This document shows positions 1 to 8,949 of a DNA stretch of 64,000 nt, piece by piece (the first letter of the stretch is position 1; the number at the start of each line of letters is the position of its first letter). Below the pieces are notes generated by a model that saw only the letters and a list, made by a program, of their open reading frames with translations, was not told where the DNA came from and made no database searches. The position numbers and the translations under genes were made by a program. Source of the stretch: Lentisphaera marina (lineage in GTDB: Bacteria; Verrucomicrobiota; Lentisphaeria; Lentisphaerales; Lentisphaeraceae); the NCBI RefSeq assembly GCF_028745505.1, contig NZ_JAQZZL010000001.1:1857818-1921817 (forward strand), in the 5' to 3' direction.

Positions 1-803
1 TAATCCGCGTTAAAGAGCGTTTTAATCCTGGCGAAATTCTTTTAACTGCGGACTCAGCCCTAGGTCAAGAAGCGGTTTCAGTAGCCACTCACTTTGATAA
101 GGCTTTAAACATTACTGGTATCGTCCTGACAAAACTCGACGGTGATGCTCGTGGTGGTGCTGCACTTTCCATGAGAAAAGTGACTGGCAAGCCAATTAAA
201 TTTATCACTTCCGGTGAAAAAGTATCTGACCTCGAAAAATTCCGTCCGGAAGGTATGGCTTCTCGTATTCTCGGTATGGGTGACATTGTTCAGCTCGTTC
301 GTGAAGCGGAAATGCATATCGAAGAAGAAGAGTCAGCTCGCATTGAAGAGAAAATGCGGAAGAACACTTTTGACCTTGACGACTTTGTCGGTCAGTTAAG
401 TATGCTCAAGAAAATGGGTGGTTTTGGTCGTATCTTAGACTTTATCCCTGGTGGTAAAGCAATGAAAGATATGGTCAACTTCGACGAAAAACAGGTTGGA
501 AAAATTGAAGCTTTAATATCTTCGATGACTCCTTTAGAGAAACAACAGCCTGAACTTATCAATATGTCTCGCCGCAATCGTATCGCCAAGGGGGCTGGTG
601 CGGATGCCGCAGATGTATCTCAGCTCTTGAAGCGCTTCCAAATGGCGCGTGAAATGATGGGTAAAGTAACTCGTGGCGAACAAGCTTTTGTACCAGGTGT
701 ACCTGGAATGAGTGCTACTCGTGCCAAGGGCCCGAGCAAGGAAGATCGTAAGAAAAAGAAGAAACAGCAAAAAGCTGCTCGCAAGAAAAACAAACGCAAA
801 TAA
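1..803 (+). CDS. ffh: Signal recognition particle GTPase Ffh (3' part)
   Basis: This is the C-terminal half of the SRP54-type GTPase that binds signal peptides of nascent membrane proteins together with SRP RNA. The reading frame is open at the left window edge (first full codon at base 3), so the start lies outside. Visible are the guanine-specificity motif TKLDGD followed by ARGGAALS, and the SGEKVSDLEKF segment that closes the G domain. The M domain follows, with the flexible finger region (LKKMGGFGR) and a conserved helix near SRRNRIAKG. The tail is very lysine-rich, which suits RNA binding. The CDC123-like gene starts 1 bp after the stop, so the two are probably co-transcribed. Confidence 0.97.
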   Translation, partial: IRVKERFNPGEILLTADSALGQEAVSVATHFDKALNITGIVLTKLDGDARGGAALSMRKVTGKPIKFITSGEKVSDLEKFRPEGMASRILGMGDIVQLVREAEMHIEEEESARIEEKMRKNTFDLDDFVGQLSMLKKMGGFGRILDFIPGGKAMKDMVNFDEKQVGKIEALISSMTPLEKQQPELINMSRRNRIAKGAGADAADVSQLLKRFQMAREMMGKVTRGEQAFVPGVPGMSATRAKGPSKEDRKKKKKQQKAARKKNKRK

Positions 804-804
804 A

Positions 805-1488
805 ATGAACAAAATCTCCGAGTGGTACCCATTTCTAGGGCATCTAACTTTCCCCACGGTTTTTTTGGCCCTGAATAAGGAGGAGTGTACGGCACTTCAA
901 GCTGGTCAATCCTTGGCAAGCCTTGAAGAACGTATCACTCGTGCAATTGCATCTTTGCCAGGTTCATGTGTCCTTGGTGTGGATAGCTGTATGCCAACTG
1001 ACTCTACTTCCTTCAAAAAAAGCAAAGCTCTTAAGAGTGGCAAATTAGCTTTTAAAATGCTGGCGGAGAGTGAGAAGGTAAAAGCAGCCATTGCTGCTGG
1101 GGACAAAACTCTTACAGTTAGACCTTATCGACGTATGGACAAAACCAGAGAGTTTCGACTCTTTGTCAAAGACGGTGACTTAAAGGCGATGACTCAGCGT
1201 AATTTGGAACGTCACTTTAAACGTTTGGAAGCGAGACAAGATTTGTATTGGCAAAAGGGCTTAGATTTTGTTGATGAGATCAAGAAATACATCAATGAAC
1301 AGGATTACGTTGTCGATATTTACTTCACTTCAACTGCTGATGTGATGATTGTCGATTTCAATACTTGGGGCGAACCCACTTTACCTTTACTAATGAAGAC
1401 TTGGGACCGTGATTGGAGCCAAGTAGATGGATTAAAACTTATGGCCGAGCCCATTCAGCTCGGAGGTGATATTAAGGTTTCTTTCTAA
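805..1488 (+). CDS. CDC123/D123-like ATP-grasp family protein
   Basis: A 227-residue protein resembling the CDC123 (D123) branch of the ATP-grasp fold. In eukaryotes that family is an assembly chaperone for initiation factor eIF2; the role of bacterial relatives is not settled. The diagnostic stretch is RPYRRMDKTREFRLFVKDG near residue 107, followed by a conserved Arg/His segment and then VVDIYFT with VDFNTWGEPT near residue 190, the acidic Mg-ATP site (D, N, E). I start it at ATG 805; the frame is open further upstream but that part overlaps ffh. The stop overlaps the next ATG by one base, which implies translational coupling to the acyl-CoA synthetase. Family call is by motif only, and the substrate is unknown. 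Confidence 0.72.
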   Translation: MNKISEWYPFLGHLTFPTVFLALNKEECTALQAGQSLASLEERITRAIASLPGSCVLGVDSCMPTDSTSFKKSKALKSGKLAFKMLAESEKVKAAIAAGDKTLTVRPYRRMDKTREFRLFVKDGDLKAMTQRNLERHFKRLEARQDLYWQKGLDFVDEIKKYINEQDYVVDIYFTSTADVMIVDFNTWGEPTLPLLMKTWDRDWSQVDGLKLMAEPIQLGGDIKVSF

Positions 1489-3176
1489 TGAATAACCTCT
1501 ACGACATACTTAAATTTTCAGCTAATGAAGCTGGTGAACATACTTTTCTAGATATCCCACATGGTGACGAGGGTAGAACAACTCTAAGTTACCAGTCGAC
1601 CCTAGATAAGTTGAATCAACAAGCCCAAGTTTTACGCTTGGAATATAATATAAATCGCGGTGATCGCATTGCGATAATTGCTCCCAAATGTTACGAGCAA
1701 ATAGTTTTATATTATGCTATATGGCAACTTGGAGCCATTATTGTCCCAGTGAGTGAGGGCTTGGGAAGTGATGAAATTACTTTTATTCTTGCCGATGCTG
1801 AGGCAAAAGTCATTTTTGCACATGAGCAATTCATAGAGAAAGTTTCCAATTGTACTGAAGTAGAAATCCAAAGCTTTTCAAAACTTGAGCAGGAGCTAGG
1901 CTTATATACTGAAGAAGCTCCCGATGCCTATGATGAAACGGCGGCCTTAATTTACACTTCAGGTTCAACAGGTCGGCCTAAAGGGGTTATGCTTAGCCAT
2001 AGGAACCTAATGGTGAATGGTATTTCCTCTGCCGACAAGCTGCCTGTGACTCCAGAAGATAGAGTTGCATCCTTATTGCCTTACTGGCATAGTTTTGCAC
2101 TTTCAACCGAAGTTGTCATGAGCTGCTTCTTAAAAGCCACACTTGTCTTTGCACGTGATATGAGAGATTTTTCAAAGAACTTAGCATCTTGGAAACCCAC
2201 CATCGTCATGGCCGTGCCTCGCATGCTCGCCATGTATAGAGATCAAATTTTCAAAGGAATTGAAAGTAAGGGAGAAACGGTCTCCTCTATCTTTAACGAT
2301 TGCCTAGTGACAGGTGAACAGTTCTTTAATTCAAATGGCTTAAAGAACCCGGATCCCATCTTGCGCTTGAAGCGCTTGAAGCAAGAAAATTCAATTCTCA
2401 AACAAATTGGTCTTATGATGGGAGGCGAATTGCGTTTCTTTGTTTCTGGCGGAGCACCAATCGCAGCTGACCTACAAGATTTTTTCCGCGACATCAATAT
2501 ACCCGTTTATCAGGGCTATGGTTTAAGTGAATCTTCACCAGTTATATCTTGTAATACTCCTGGTTTTTCTCGTACGGGGAGTTCAGGAACCATGCTTTCT
2601 TGGTTAGACCCTGCTTATGGTGGTGATTGGACTTTCCTCAATTCAGCAGGTGAGAAAAGCAAAGACTTTGAAGGCGAGTTACTCGTTAAAGGCGATTGTG
2701 TCATGCAGGGCTACTGGAAGTATTCAGATACAAGTGCCAAAACTCTTGAGAATGGATGGTTGCACACGGGAGATATGGGCAAAGTAGTCGATGGCTTTCT
2801 TTACTTGAATGGGCGCGCCTCAAATCTAATTGTTTTACGAGGTGGTGAAAAAGTTCATCCAGAACATATTGAAGATTTAATTTGTGAATTGGATGAAATC
2901 GCAGAAGTTATGATAATAGGCGATGACTGTAAAAATATCTATGCCTTGATCAATAAAGCGGATGAAGAAATTGACGATAAATTGATTGCCAAGAAAATTT
3001 CTGAAGCCTGCTGTGATTTAGCAATTTTTCAAAAACCTAAGGGGATCTTATCTCTTGCACCCTTCAGTCCAGAAGATGGTACCCTAACACCCACTTTAAA
3101 GATTCGTCGTAAAAATATTTGGAAGCGATCGGAAAATGAAATCAATGCCTTTTTGAAAGCGCATAAAGAAATATAA
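1488..3176 (+). CDS. Long-chain fatty acid-CoA ligase (AMP-binding)
   Basis: A 562-residue adenylate-forming enzyme that should activate a fatty acid to acyl-AMP and then acyl-CoA. The AMP-binding P-loop motif YTSGSTGRPKGVMLSH lies near residues 156-171. The adenine motif GYGLSESSP follows at about 343, and the hinge/ribose-binding motif WLHTGDMG at about 424. Similarity to FadD15/long-chain acyl-CoA synthetases is suggested by the length and by the LPYWHSFALS segment. The C-terminal lid is complete, with lysines near the end. Its ATG overlaps the stop of the CDC123-like gene and pdxJ follows after 13 bp, so it sits in the middle of the ffh-pdxJ run. Acyl specificity cannot be read from the sequence. 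Confidence 0.9.
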   Translation: MNNLYDILKFSANEAGEHTFLDIPHGDEGRTTLSYQSTLDKLNQQAQVLRLEYNINRGDRIAIIAPKCYEQIVLYYAIWQLGAIIVPVSEGLGSDEITFILADAEAKVIFAHEQFIEKVSNCTEVEIQSFSKLEQELGLYTEEAPDAYDETAALIYTSGSTGRPKGVMLSHRNLMVNGISSADKLPVTPEDRVASLLPYWHSFALSTEVVMSCFLKATLVFARDMRDFSKNLASWKPTIVMAVPRMLAMYRDQIFKGIESKGETVSSIFNDCLVTGEQFFNSNGLKNPDPILRLKRLKQENSILKQIGLMMGGELRFFVSGGAPIAADLQDFFRDINIPVYQGYGLSESSPVISCNTPGFSRTGSSGTMLSWLDPAYGGDWTFLNSAGEKSKDFEGELLVKGDCVMQGYWKYSDTSAKTLENGWLHTGDMGKVVDGFLYLNGRASNLIVLRGGEKVHPEHIEDLICELDEIAEVMIIGDDCKNIYALINKADEEIDDKLIAKKISEACCDLAIFQKPKGILSLAPFSPEDGTLTPTLKIRRKNIWKRSENEINAFLKAHKEI

Positions 3177-3189
3177 TTTTAAGGAAAAT

Positions 3190-3906
3190 ATGACTGCTCT
3201 AAGCGTGAATATTAACAAAGTTGCCTTATTGCGAAATTCGCGAGGCTGTGATGAACCTAATGTACTTAAGTTCAGTCAAGATCTCATTAACTTGGGTGCT
3301 CAGGGGATTACTCTTCATCCTCGCCCCGATGGTCGTCATGCTTTGTATAGTGATGTTCTTGAATTGAAGAAGAATATTGACGTGGAGTTGAACGTAGAGG
3401 GTTACCCTACAGAAGATTTTCTACAGATGGTTTGTGAAACAAAGCCCGATCAATGTACGCTCGTTCCAGATCCCCCAGATGCACTAACTTCTGATTCAGG
3501 TTGGGATTGCGAGAAGAATATGGAGTTTTTACAAAAGGTAGTAGCTCGACTGAAAGCTGAGGGTATTCGCGTTAGTATTTTCTTAAACCCCGATCCCGTA
3601 CAAGTGAATTTTGCCATGAAGACAGGTACAGATCGTATCGAGCTTTACACGCAGGCTTATGCAGAGGCTTATGGAACAGATGACTTTGATAAGGTCTTTG
3701 CCGGCTATTTTGCGACGGCCGCAAGAGCTGTTGAACTTGGTGTAGGAGTTAATGCGGGACATGATTTAAATCAAGAGAACTTAACGTATTTAAAAAAGAA
3801 CTTGCCAGGTTTGGCAGAAGTGTCTATTGGACATGCTTTGATTGCGGAAATGCTTTACCAGGGAATGTCCACAACAGTAAAAAATTATCTTGATTGCCTA
3901 AAGTAA
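3190..3906 (+). CDS. pdxJ: Pyridoxine 5'-phosphate synthase
   Basis: A 238-residue TIM-barrel enzyme that condenses 1-deoxyxylulose 5-phosphate with 3-amino-2-oxopropyl phosphate to make pyridoxine 5'-phosphate, the last ring-forming step of the DXP-dependent vitamin B6 route. The start SVNINKVALLRNSRG carries the conserved N-terminal N-x-x-K pattern. GITLHPRPDGRH holds the catalytic His/Arg cluster, and ELNVEGYP and TLVPDPP follow. The C-terminal GVNAGHDLNQENL includes the histidine that acts on the product. Length matches the family (about 240). An AAGGAAAAT ribosome site precedes ATG 3190. It ends 18 bp before the HAD-like gene. Confidence 0.95.
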   Translation: MTALSVNINKVALLRNSRGCDEPNVLKFSQDLINLGAQGITLHPRPDGRHALYSDVLELKKNIDVELNVEGYPTEDFLQMVCETKPDQCTLVPDPPDALTSDSGWDCEKNMEFLQKVVARLKAEGIRVSIFLNPDPVQVNFAMKTGTDRIELYTQAYAEAYGTDDFDKVFAGYFATAARAVELGVGVNAGHDLNQENLTYLKKNLPGLAEVSIGHALIAEMLYQGMSTTVKNYLDCLK

Positions 3907-3924
3907 TCAGTCTATAATACCTTA

Positions 3925-4359
3925 ATGAAGAAATTTTTTACACGAACTAATACGACTTCCTTAAAAGTGGATATCCCTATTAAACCTTTGACAATTGGCA
4001 TCGATTTTGATGGGACTTGTGTCGAACACAAATATCCAGATATAGGCAGAGAAATGCCAGGAGCGAGCCAAACTCTTAGGTCCTTAGCTTTGCGTGAACA
4101 TCGACTCATATTGTGGACCTGCCGTGAAGATATAGAGGGTGACCCTGAGGCCCAGTACTTAACAGAAGCGGTCAATTGGTTTAAAGAACGAGAAATCCCT
4201 TTAACTGGTATTAACGAAGTTCCCACGGAATTTGATTTTCGTGGTAAGAAGAGCGGTAGAAAACCTGTTTTTGATATGGTAATTGATGATACCAATTTTG
4301 CAGGTTTTCCTGGCTGGCCAATGATCCATTATACTTTAACTGGTATGCCTCTAATCTAA
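3925..4359 (+). CDS. HAD-like hydrolase, small BT0820-type
   Basis: A 144-residue protein with the haloacid dehalogenase motif I as IGIDFDGTC (both Asp present), a motif II-like ILWTCRED segment and a late VIDDTNF acidic motif III. It has no cap domain, so it is of the minimal HAD type found as a conserved hypothetical in Bacteroidetes and related phyla. A small phosphate ester or phosphoprotein substrate is likely but not identifiable. It begins 18 bp after pdxJ and is probably the last gene of that operon. A TATAAT-like stretch just upstream (TCTATAATACC) could also give it an internal promoter. Confidence 0.7.
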   Translation: MKKFFTRTNTTSLKVDIPIKPLTIGIDFDGTCVEHKYPDIGREMPGASQTLRSLALREHRLILWTCREDIEGDPEAQYLTEAVNWFKEREIPLTGINEVPTEFDFRGKKSGRKPVFDMVIDDTNFAGFPGWPMIHYTLTGMPLI

Positions 4360-4363
4360 TTTT

Positions 4364-4392
4364 TTGACTTTAAATTTCATGAAAATTATCTA
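4364..4392 (+). promoter_or_regulatory. Candidate sigma-70 promoter of zinc-ribbon gene
   Basis: TTGACT (4364-4369) and TATCTA (4387-4392) are separated by 17 bp in the AT-rich gap upstream of the gene at 4431. A strong GAGGAGG ribosome site lies further down at about 4419. Motif reading only. Confidence 0.5.
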
Positions 4393-4430
4393 TTAGTATA
4401 TAAGTGTTTATATAAGAGAGGAGGTTTTTT

Positions 4431-5093
4431 ATGTCAAATTGTCAAAATTGTGGTGCAGTATTACCAGTCAACAGTTCCGTATGTGAATACTGTGACACCC
4501 GAAATTTTGTAGATTTTAAGTCGTCCACAGCAAGTTCTACTCTAGGACCAAGTCAGCGCAAGTGTGCCTTGTGTAGTACGCTGATGGAAACCATTAACGT
4601 AGGCTCGGAGAGCAAACAACTTCCCATAGAGAAATGTAATCATTGTCATAGTCTATTTTTCGATAATGGTGAAGTAGAATTGATGCTTGAAATGCATAGC
4701 GGAGATCCCACATCGATCAATCGTCAACGTTTGCATGAATTATGTGAGTTGGCAATGGAGAGTGGAGAACGCAAAGCTTATATTCCTTGCCCCGTTTGTG
4801 CTCAATTGATGAATCGCCAGTTATTTGGCGTAAAGAGTTCAGTAGTCGTAGATATATGCCATGATCACGGACTGTTTTTTGAGCCCGGTGAAATTCGTCA
4901 TCTCATAGAATGGAAAAGAGCAGGGGGACAAATCCTCGATAAAAATACCAAAGCCAGTGCACCAAAAGAAAGACCGCGAAAAACTTCTTCATCCCATGAA
5001 TTTGAGGATTACGATGAGGGCGGTTTTTCAGGTGGCCGCAATGGGGGCTTTTTGGGTATGGCATTAGAAATGTTTTTTGATATTTTAGATTAA
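4431..5093 (+). CDS. Zinc-ribbon protein with two TFIIB-type zinc motifs
   Basis: A 220-residue soluble protein made of zinc-binding modules. There is an N-terminal CQNC...CEYC zinc ribbon (residues 4-20), then two zf-TFIIB-like repeats: CALC...CNHCHSLFFDNGEVELML and CPVC...CHDHGLFFEPGEIRHL. The repeats share the pattern C-x2-C-x(n)-C-x2-(C/H)-x-L-F-F-(D/E)-x-G-E. The tail is low-complexity, rich in Gly, Asp and Lys/Ser, and ends with a hydrophobic helix. Members of this group are usually annotated as zf-TFIIB domain proteins of unknown role. It stands alone with its own promoter-like motif and a strong Shine-Dalgarno sequence. Confidence 0.75.
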   Translation: MSNCQNCGAVLPVNSSVCEYCDTRNFVDFKSSTASSTLGPSQRKCALCSTLMETINVGSESKQLPIEKCNHCHSLFFDNGEVELMLEMHSGDPTSINRQRLHELCELAMESGERKAYIPCPVCAQLMNRQLFGVKSSVVVDICHDHGLFFEPGEIRHLIEWKRAGGQILDKNTKASAPKERPRKTSSSHEFEDYDEGGFSGGRNGGFLGMALEMFFDILD

Positions 5094-5154
5094 AAAATTT
5101 GCTTAGCATTTTTTCGTCTCTTACTTTTTATCTAGATGGTATAAGGAGAGAAAG

Positions 5155-6429
5155 ATGCAATTACGCGAAGTCGAGATTAAAGAAGTTTACCTTCAGGCGC
5201 TATGGAATGAACAAGAGTTTAGTCGCAAATTAATTAGTGAACAGGGTCAGGAAATCGAGGTCTTATTTCCCGGAAAATGGAATACGGGTGCAGGACCTGA
5301 TTTCCTCAATGCTCACTTAAAAATTGATGAGAAAGAAATTTCTGGAGATGTTGAAATTCATTTTTCTCCTAGTGATTGGCTTCATCATGGTCATCAAAAT
5401 GACCCGCGATATGAAAATGTGATTCTTCATGCAGTTTGGCAAAATAGCAGTCAAGAAGACCCCAGCGGGAAAAGCTTATTGCTCATGAGTCAAGCTTGTG
5501 CAATGAGCCTTAATGAATTAGAAGAGCGTTATCAAAATTACTCTCAACAGGCCAAGTTTAAGCCTATAGAAGGCATCGTGGAATTTTCATCTTTGTCAGA
5601 CAGCAAAATGCAGAAGTTTTTAGAGAAGATGGCATTTTTGCGATTGGCGCAAAAATGTTCACGTTTGGATAAGCACATAAAATTATTTGGTGCTGATCAA
5701 GCCTTGTATCAAGATCTTATGGAGGCCTATGGTTATAGTCAAAATCGCCAAGCATTTTTAACTTTAGCAAAATCAGTAAGTTTAGCGAGCTTACAATCCT
5801 CAACTGATCCAGAAGCCCTTCTATGGGGAGAGTCGGGCTTATTAAAGGATGCTAGTCAAAATGTCATTCACCCCGGACTATTGAATTGGCATCAAGAAAA
5901 ATGTCATGCTTGGGCGAATATGCGCAGTTCTTATAGTCCAGAAATTAATTGGAATAGAAAAAATCGTCCTCAAAATACACCGGAGCGGCGTTTGGCGGGA
6001 GCCATTCTCTTCCTCAGGAATATTAATTGGGATATGAAAAGTTTTCTTCAACAACTAGGGAGTGGCTTTCGCGACTTACATATCCATTTTCAGGGTGATG
6101 ATCCCATGATTAGCTTCTGTCATTTTTCGAAAAAATTAAGTAAAGCCGTTAATTTAGTTGGGGAATCGCGACAAAGAGAAATACGACTAAATGTCTTTTA
6201 TCCTTATTTATTCTTAACGATAAAAGAGGAAGCCTTAAAAGAAGAGATTAAACAATTCTACTTAAAGGAAAAGAAAGGGGATGATACTTCTGTTTTGAAA
6301 GAAGCCTCCTGTAGGTTGTTTTTGCCTCCGTCTCGCATGAAAACTGTAGTTAAAAAATTTGTGCATCAACAAGGCTTATATTTCTTACTTCAAAACCCTG
6401 AATGGCTTAAGGAGAGTATCGATTTTTAA
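5155..6429 (+). CDS. DUF2851 family protein
   Basis: A 424-residue protein matching the DUF2851 family, common in Bacteroidetes and PVC bacteria and of unknown function. The typical start is visible: an LQALWNEQEF segment, then PGKWNTGAGPDFLNAHLKI and GDVEIHFSPSDWLHHGH, followed by NVILHAVW. No signal peptide or membrane span is seen. A clear AAGGAGAG ribosome site precedes ATG 5155. It is flanked by intergenic gaps on both sides, so it looks monocistronic. The charged and aromatic N-terminal pattern resembles nuclease-like folds, but I cannot support an enzymatic claim. Confidence 0.75.
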   Translation: MQLREVEIKEVYLQALWNEQEFSRKLISEQGQEIEVLFPGKWNTGAGPDFLNAHLKIDEKEISGDVEIHFSPSDWLHHGHQNDPRYENVILHAVWQNSSQEDPSGKSLLLMSQACAMSLNELEERYQNYSQQAKFKPIEGIVEFSSLSDSKMQKFLEKMAFLRLAQKCSRLDKHIKLFGADQALYQDLMEAYGYSQNRQAFLTLAKSVSLASLQSSTDPEALLWGESGLLKDASQNVIHPGLLNWHQEKCHAWANMRSSYSPEINWNRKNRPQNTPERRLAGAILFLRNINWDMKSFLQQLGSGFRDLHIHFQGDDPMISFCHFSKKLSKAVNLVGESRQREIRLNVFYPYLFLTIKEEALKEEIKQFYLKEKKGDDTSVLKEASCRLFLPPSRMKTVVKKFVHQQGLYFLLQNPEWLKESIDF

Positions 6430-6513
6430 TCTAGCTTATGCTTCTTTATCTAAATAAAGTTGAGTCAGACTCAGACGGGAATAAACTCTTAGAATAACAA
6501 GCTAGGGTAGAAT

Positions 6514-7425
6514 GTGAAGTATCTAATATTATTGAGTTTATTATTTTTCTCCTGTACAGACACAGTGAAACAGACCCATTTGAAGTACAATGAGCTCACG
6601 AGTGCAGAAGCAGAAATACTTTTGCATAAAGGGACTGAAAAACCTTTTTCAGGTGAGTATGATAAACATTATGAAGAGGGCGATTATGCCTGCCGCCAGT
6701 GCAATACGCTTTTGTTTAGTTCAAGTGCTAAATTCGATTCAAATACGGGGTGGCCAAGTTTTGACGATAATTTTTCCGGAGCAATAGAAATAAGAGATGA
6801 TTTTAGTCGTGAAGAAATAGTCTGTTCCACCTGTAAAGGTCACTTAGGTCATGTATTCAGGGGTGAAGGTTTCACTCCCAAAGACACTCGTCATTGCGTT
6901 AATTCTCTAGCGATTAAGTTTGTCGCTAAATCTCATATTAAGAAAGCGATTTTTGCTTCAGGTTGTTTTTGGGGTACTGATTATTGGTTGAGAAGTGTTC
7001 AGGGAGTTTTAGATACTAAGAGTGGCTACATAGGTGGCTCGGAAAAGAACCCAAGTTATGAAGATGTTTGCACGGGAACTACCGGACATTATGAAGCGGT
7101 AGAAATTACTTATGATACCAATTTAGTAGATTACGAAACTTTAGCTCGCATGTATTTTAATACGCACAATCCCGAACAAGCGAATGGCCAAGGCAATGAT
7201 ATAGGTTCCCAATACCTACCAGCAATTTTTTATCTAGATGAAAAGCAGAAAAGTATTGCCGAATCACTACTTAATAACTTACGAGCTAAAGGTTTAAAGC
7301 CTGCAACTGAACTTATTCCCGCATCTCACTTTTGGCCTGCGGAGGAGTATCATCAAGATTACTACCTAAAGAATGGAAAAAAGCCTTACTGTCATTTTTA
7401 TCGACCACTTTTTGACGAGGAATAA
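6514..7425 (+). CDS. msrBA: Bifunctional methionine sulfoxide reductase MsrB-MsrA lipoprotein
   Basis: A 303-residue fusion that repairs oxidised methionine of both stereoisomers. It starts with GTG (an ATG two bases earlier is out of frame and stops at once). The N-terminus is a lipoprotein signal with the lipidated Cys at residue 14 (LLFFSC), so it should act on the cell-envelope side. The MsrB domain comes first (about 22-137), with zinc cysteines 60, 63, 104 and 107 and catalytic Cys128 (TRHCVNS). The MsrA domain follows (about 143-300) with the GCFWG catalytic site at Cys151. The domain order is MsrB then MsrA. A second, damaged msrA lies at 57.5 kb. Confidence 0.95.
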   Translation: MKYLILLSLLFFSCTDTVKQTHLKYNELTSAEAEILLHKGTEKPFSGEYDKHYEEGDYACRQCNTLLFSSSAKFDSNTGWPSFDDNFSGAIEIRDDFSREEIVCSTCKGHLGHVFRGEGFTPKDTRHCVNSLAIKFVAKSHIKKAIFASGCFWGTDYWLRSVQGVLDTKSGYIGGSEKNPSYEDVCTGTTGHYEAVEITYDTNLVDYETLARMYFNTHNPEQANGQGNDIGSQYLPAIFYLDEKQKSIAESLLNNLRAKGLKPATELIPASHFWPAEEYHQDYYLKNGKKPYCHFYRPLFDEE

Positions 7426-7436
7426 GGCTGTATTGT

Positions 7437-8078
7437 TTAGGCAGTTATAAAGGGGTTTTGTCTTTTCTCTTCGCCAATGATTGTATTGGGGCCATGGCCA
7501 GGAATGACTTGAGTATCAATATCGAGTGTATACAGCCTTTCTTTAATAGACTTGGTAATTTCTCTTGAATCACCTGTGGGTAAATCGGTTCGACCGACGC
7601 CACGTTTGAATAAGGTGTCACCACTAAAAAGTAACTGCTCATCGGAATTTTCAATTTTAAAGCAAGTGCTACCAGCAGAATGGCCGGGTGTGTGAATGGC
7701 TTCCAAGTTAAACTCGCCAAATTCAAAGCTTTGCGAATCTTCGATGAAATGATCGATGTTGGAATGAGGGCATTTGGGGAGGCCGAGCATTTCTGCTTGT
7801 AAGTCGGCGATATCCCAAAGTTGCTTATCATCGGCGTGAAGGTACACAGGAGCTTTTGTTTCCTCACTCACTTCAGAGGTCGCGCCAAAATGATCCAAGT
7901 GAGCGTGAGTGTGAATGACTGCTTTTACATTGAGACCCTGATCATTAATTTTCTTTAGGATCGTTTCAGCTTCAGAGCCGGGATCAATTAAGATGGCCTC
8001 TTTACTTTCGGGGCAGTAAACAATACTACAATTACATTGATAGAGTCCGACGGGGAAAGTTACTACTTTTGCTTTCAT
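7437..8078 (-). CDS. MBL-fold metal-dependent hydrolase (glyoxalase II-like)
   Basis: A 213-residue metallo-beta-lactamase-fold hydrolase. The binuclear zinc motif THAHLDH lies near residue 58, with a distal His (TPGHSAGS), a bridging Asp (FSGDTLF) and a last His (VIPGHGP). This small YcbL/glyoxalase II-like group hydrolyses thioesters such as S-lactoylglutathione in studied members; the substrate here is not known. I start it at ATG 8078 (MKAKVV). Longer readings run back into the neighbouring carboxypeptidase gene. It follows that gene's stop by 1 bp, so both belong to one minus-strand operon with the DUF2237 gene. Confidence 0.88.
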   Translation of the reverse strand: MKAKVVTFPVGLYQCNCSIVYCPESKEAILIDPGSEAETILKKINDQGLNVKAVIHTHAHLDHFGATSEVSEETKAPVYLHADDKQLWDIADLQAEMLGLPKCPHSNIDHFIEDSQSFEFGEFNLEAIHTPGHSAGSTCFKIENSDEQLLFSGDTLFKRGVGRTDLPTGDSREITKSIKERLYTLDIDTQVIPGHGPNTIIGEEKRQNPFITA

Positions 8079-8079
8079 A

Positions 8080-8949
8080 CTAATACCTAAGAATTTTGAG
8101 TGTTGCAGTGGAATGGAAAGTGAGCTCAGCTTCCGCACCCACAGGTAAATTGAGACGTGGTAAACAGTGACCAAATTGGAGTCCACCAATTACTGGGGTT
8201 TGACTTTGTTTTGCGAAATCTGCAAAAATTTTATGAATCTCACTTACATCGCCACAGTTATTAAAATCTCCCATAATGATAGCTTCGCATACTTGGGGGA
8301 TACCAGCTAAGAGAAGTTGTGTGAGCATGCGATCAATTTTGTAAGGAGCTTCATTAATGTCTTCGAGCACTAAGATGCTACCAGTAAAGTCGGGGAGATG
8401 TTGGCTACCAATTAGGGAACATAAAACTGAAAGGGTGACAGGGATCAGTTGACCACTAGCTTTAAAGCTAACATTTGAATAGTAATTAGGAAGCCATTCC
8501 TGCTGAAATAACTCTTCGTTTAAACATTTATCAAAACTAGATAAAGTAACTTGTTTATCAGGCGAGCGAGTGAATTCTGCCGCGGCCATAATGCCTGAAA
8601 TACTTCTCTTCATACCATGTTTAAGAAAGGCCAAGTGAAGAGTACTAATATCGCTGTGACCAATAAGAATATTTTGCGTCTTTCGCAATTTTTTCCAATC
8701 AATTAAATCGAGTAAACGAGCACAACCATAACCCCCACGCAAGCAGATGATTGGTTCTTCCGCTAACCAAGCTCGGGTCAAAGATTGCGCACGTTGTTCA
8801 TCACTGGCGGCTAAATAGCTAAGGGGTTCATAAGAGAAATAGTCTTTTTTTAAACTGTAGCCGAGCTTCCCCATACATGGAGTGGCGAGGTCTAAGTTCT
8901 CTTCGGAACTTTTACCTGCGGGCGCAATAAGCTGAAAGTTATTGTTCAT
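8080..8949 (-). CDS. ldcA: LD-carboxypeptidase (peptidase S66, LdcA-like)
   Basis: A 289-residue serine peptidase of the S66 family, which trims the terminal D-Ala from tetrapeptides released during murein recycling. The N-terminal LIAPAGKSS is typical. CLRGGYGCARLLD is the oxyanion/substrate segment, and GHSDISTLH holds the nucleophile serine (normally G-x-S-D). The later LEDINEAPYKIDRML contains the catalytic Glu, and the final catalytic His lies in the LQFGHC region. No signal peptide, so it is cytoplasmic as in the E. coli enzyme. Its start overlaps the DUF2237 stop by 4 bp. The MccF branch of S66 is the main alternative, but context favours recycling. Confidence 0.88.
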   Translation of the reverse strand: MNNNFQLIAPAGKSSEENLDLATPCMGKLGYSLKKDYFSYEPLSYLAASDEQRAQSLTRAWLAEEPIICLRGGYGCARLLDLIDWKKLRKTQNILIGHSDISTLHLAFLKHGMKRSISGIMAAAEFTRSPDKQVTLSSFDKCLNEELFQQEWLPNYYSNVSFKASGQLIPVTLSVLCSLIGSQHLPDFTGSILVLEDINEAPYKIDRMLTQLLLAGIPQVCEAIIMGDFNNCGDVSEIHKIFADFAKQSQTPVIGGLQFGHCLPRLNLPVGAEAELTFHSTATLKILRY

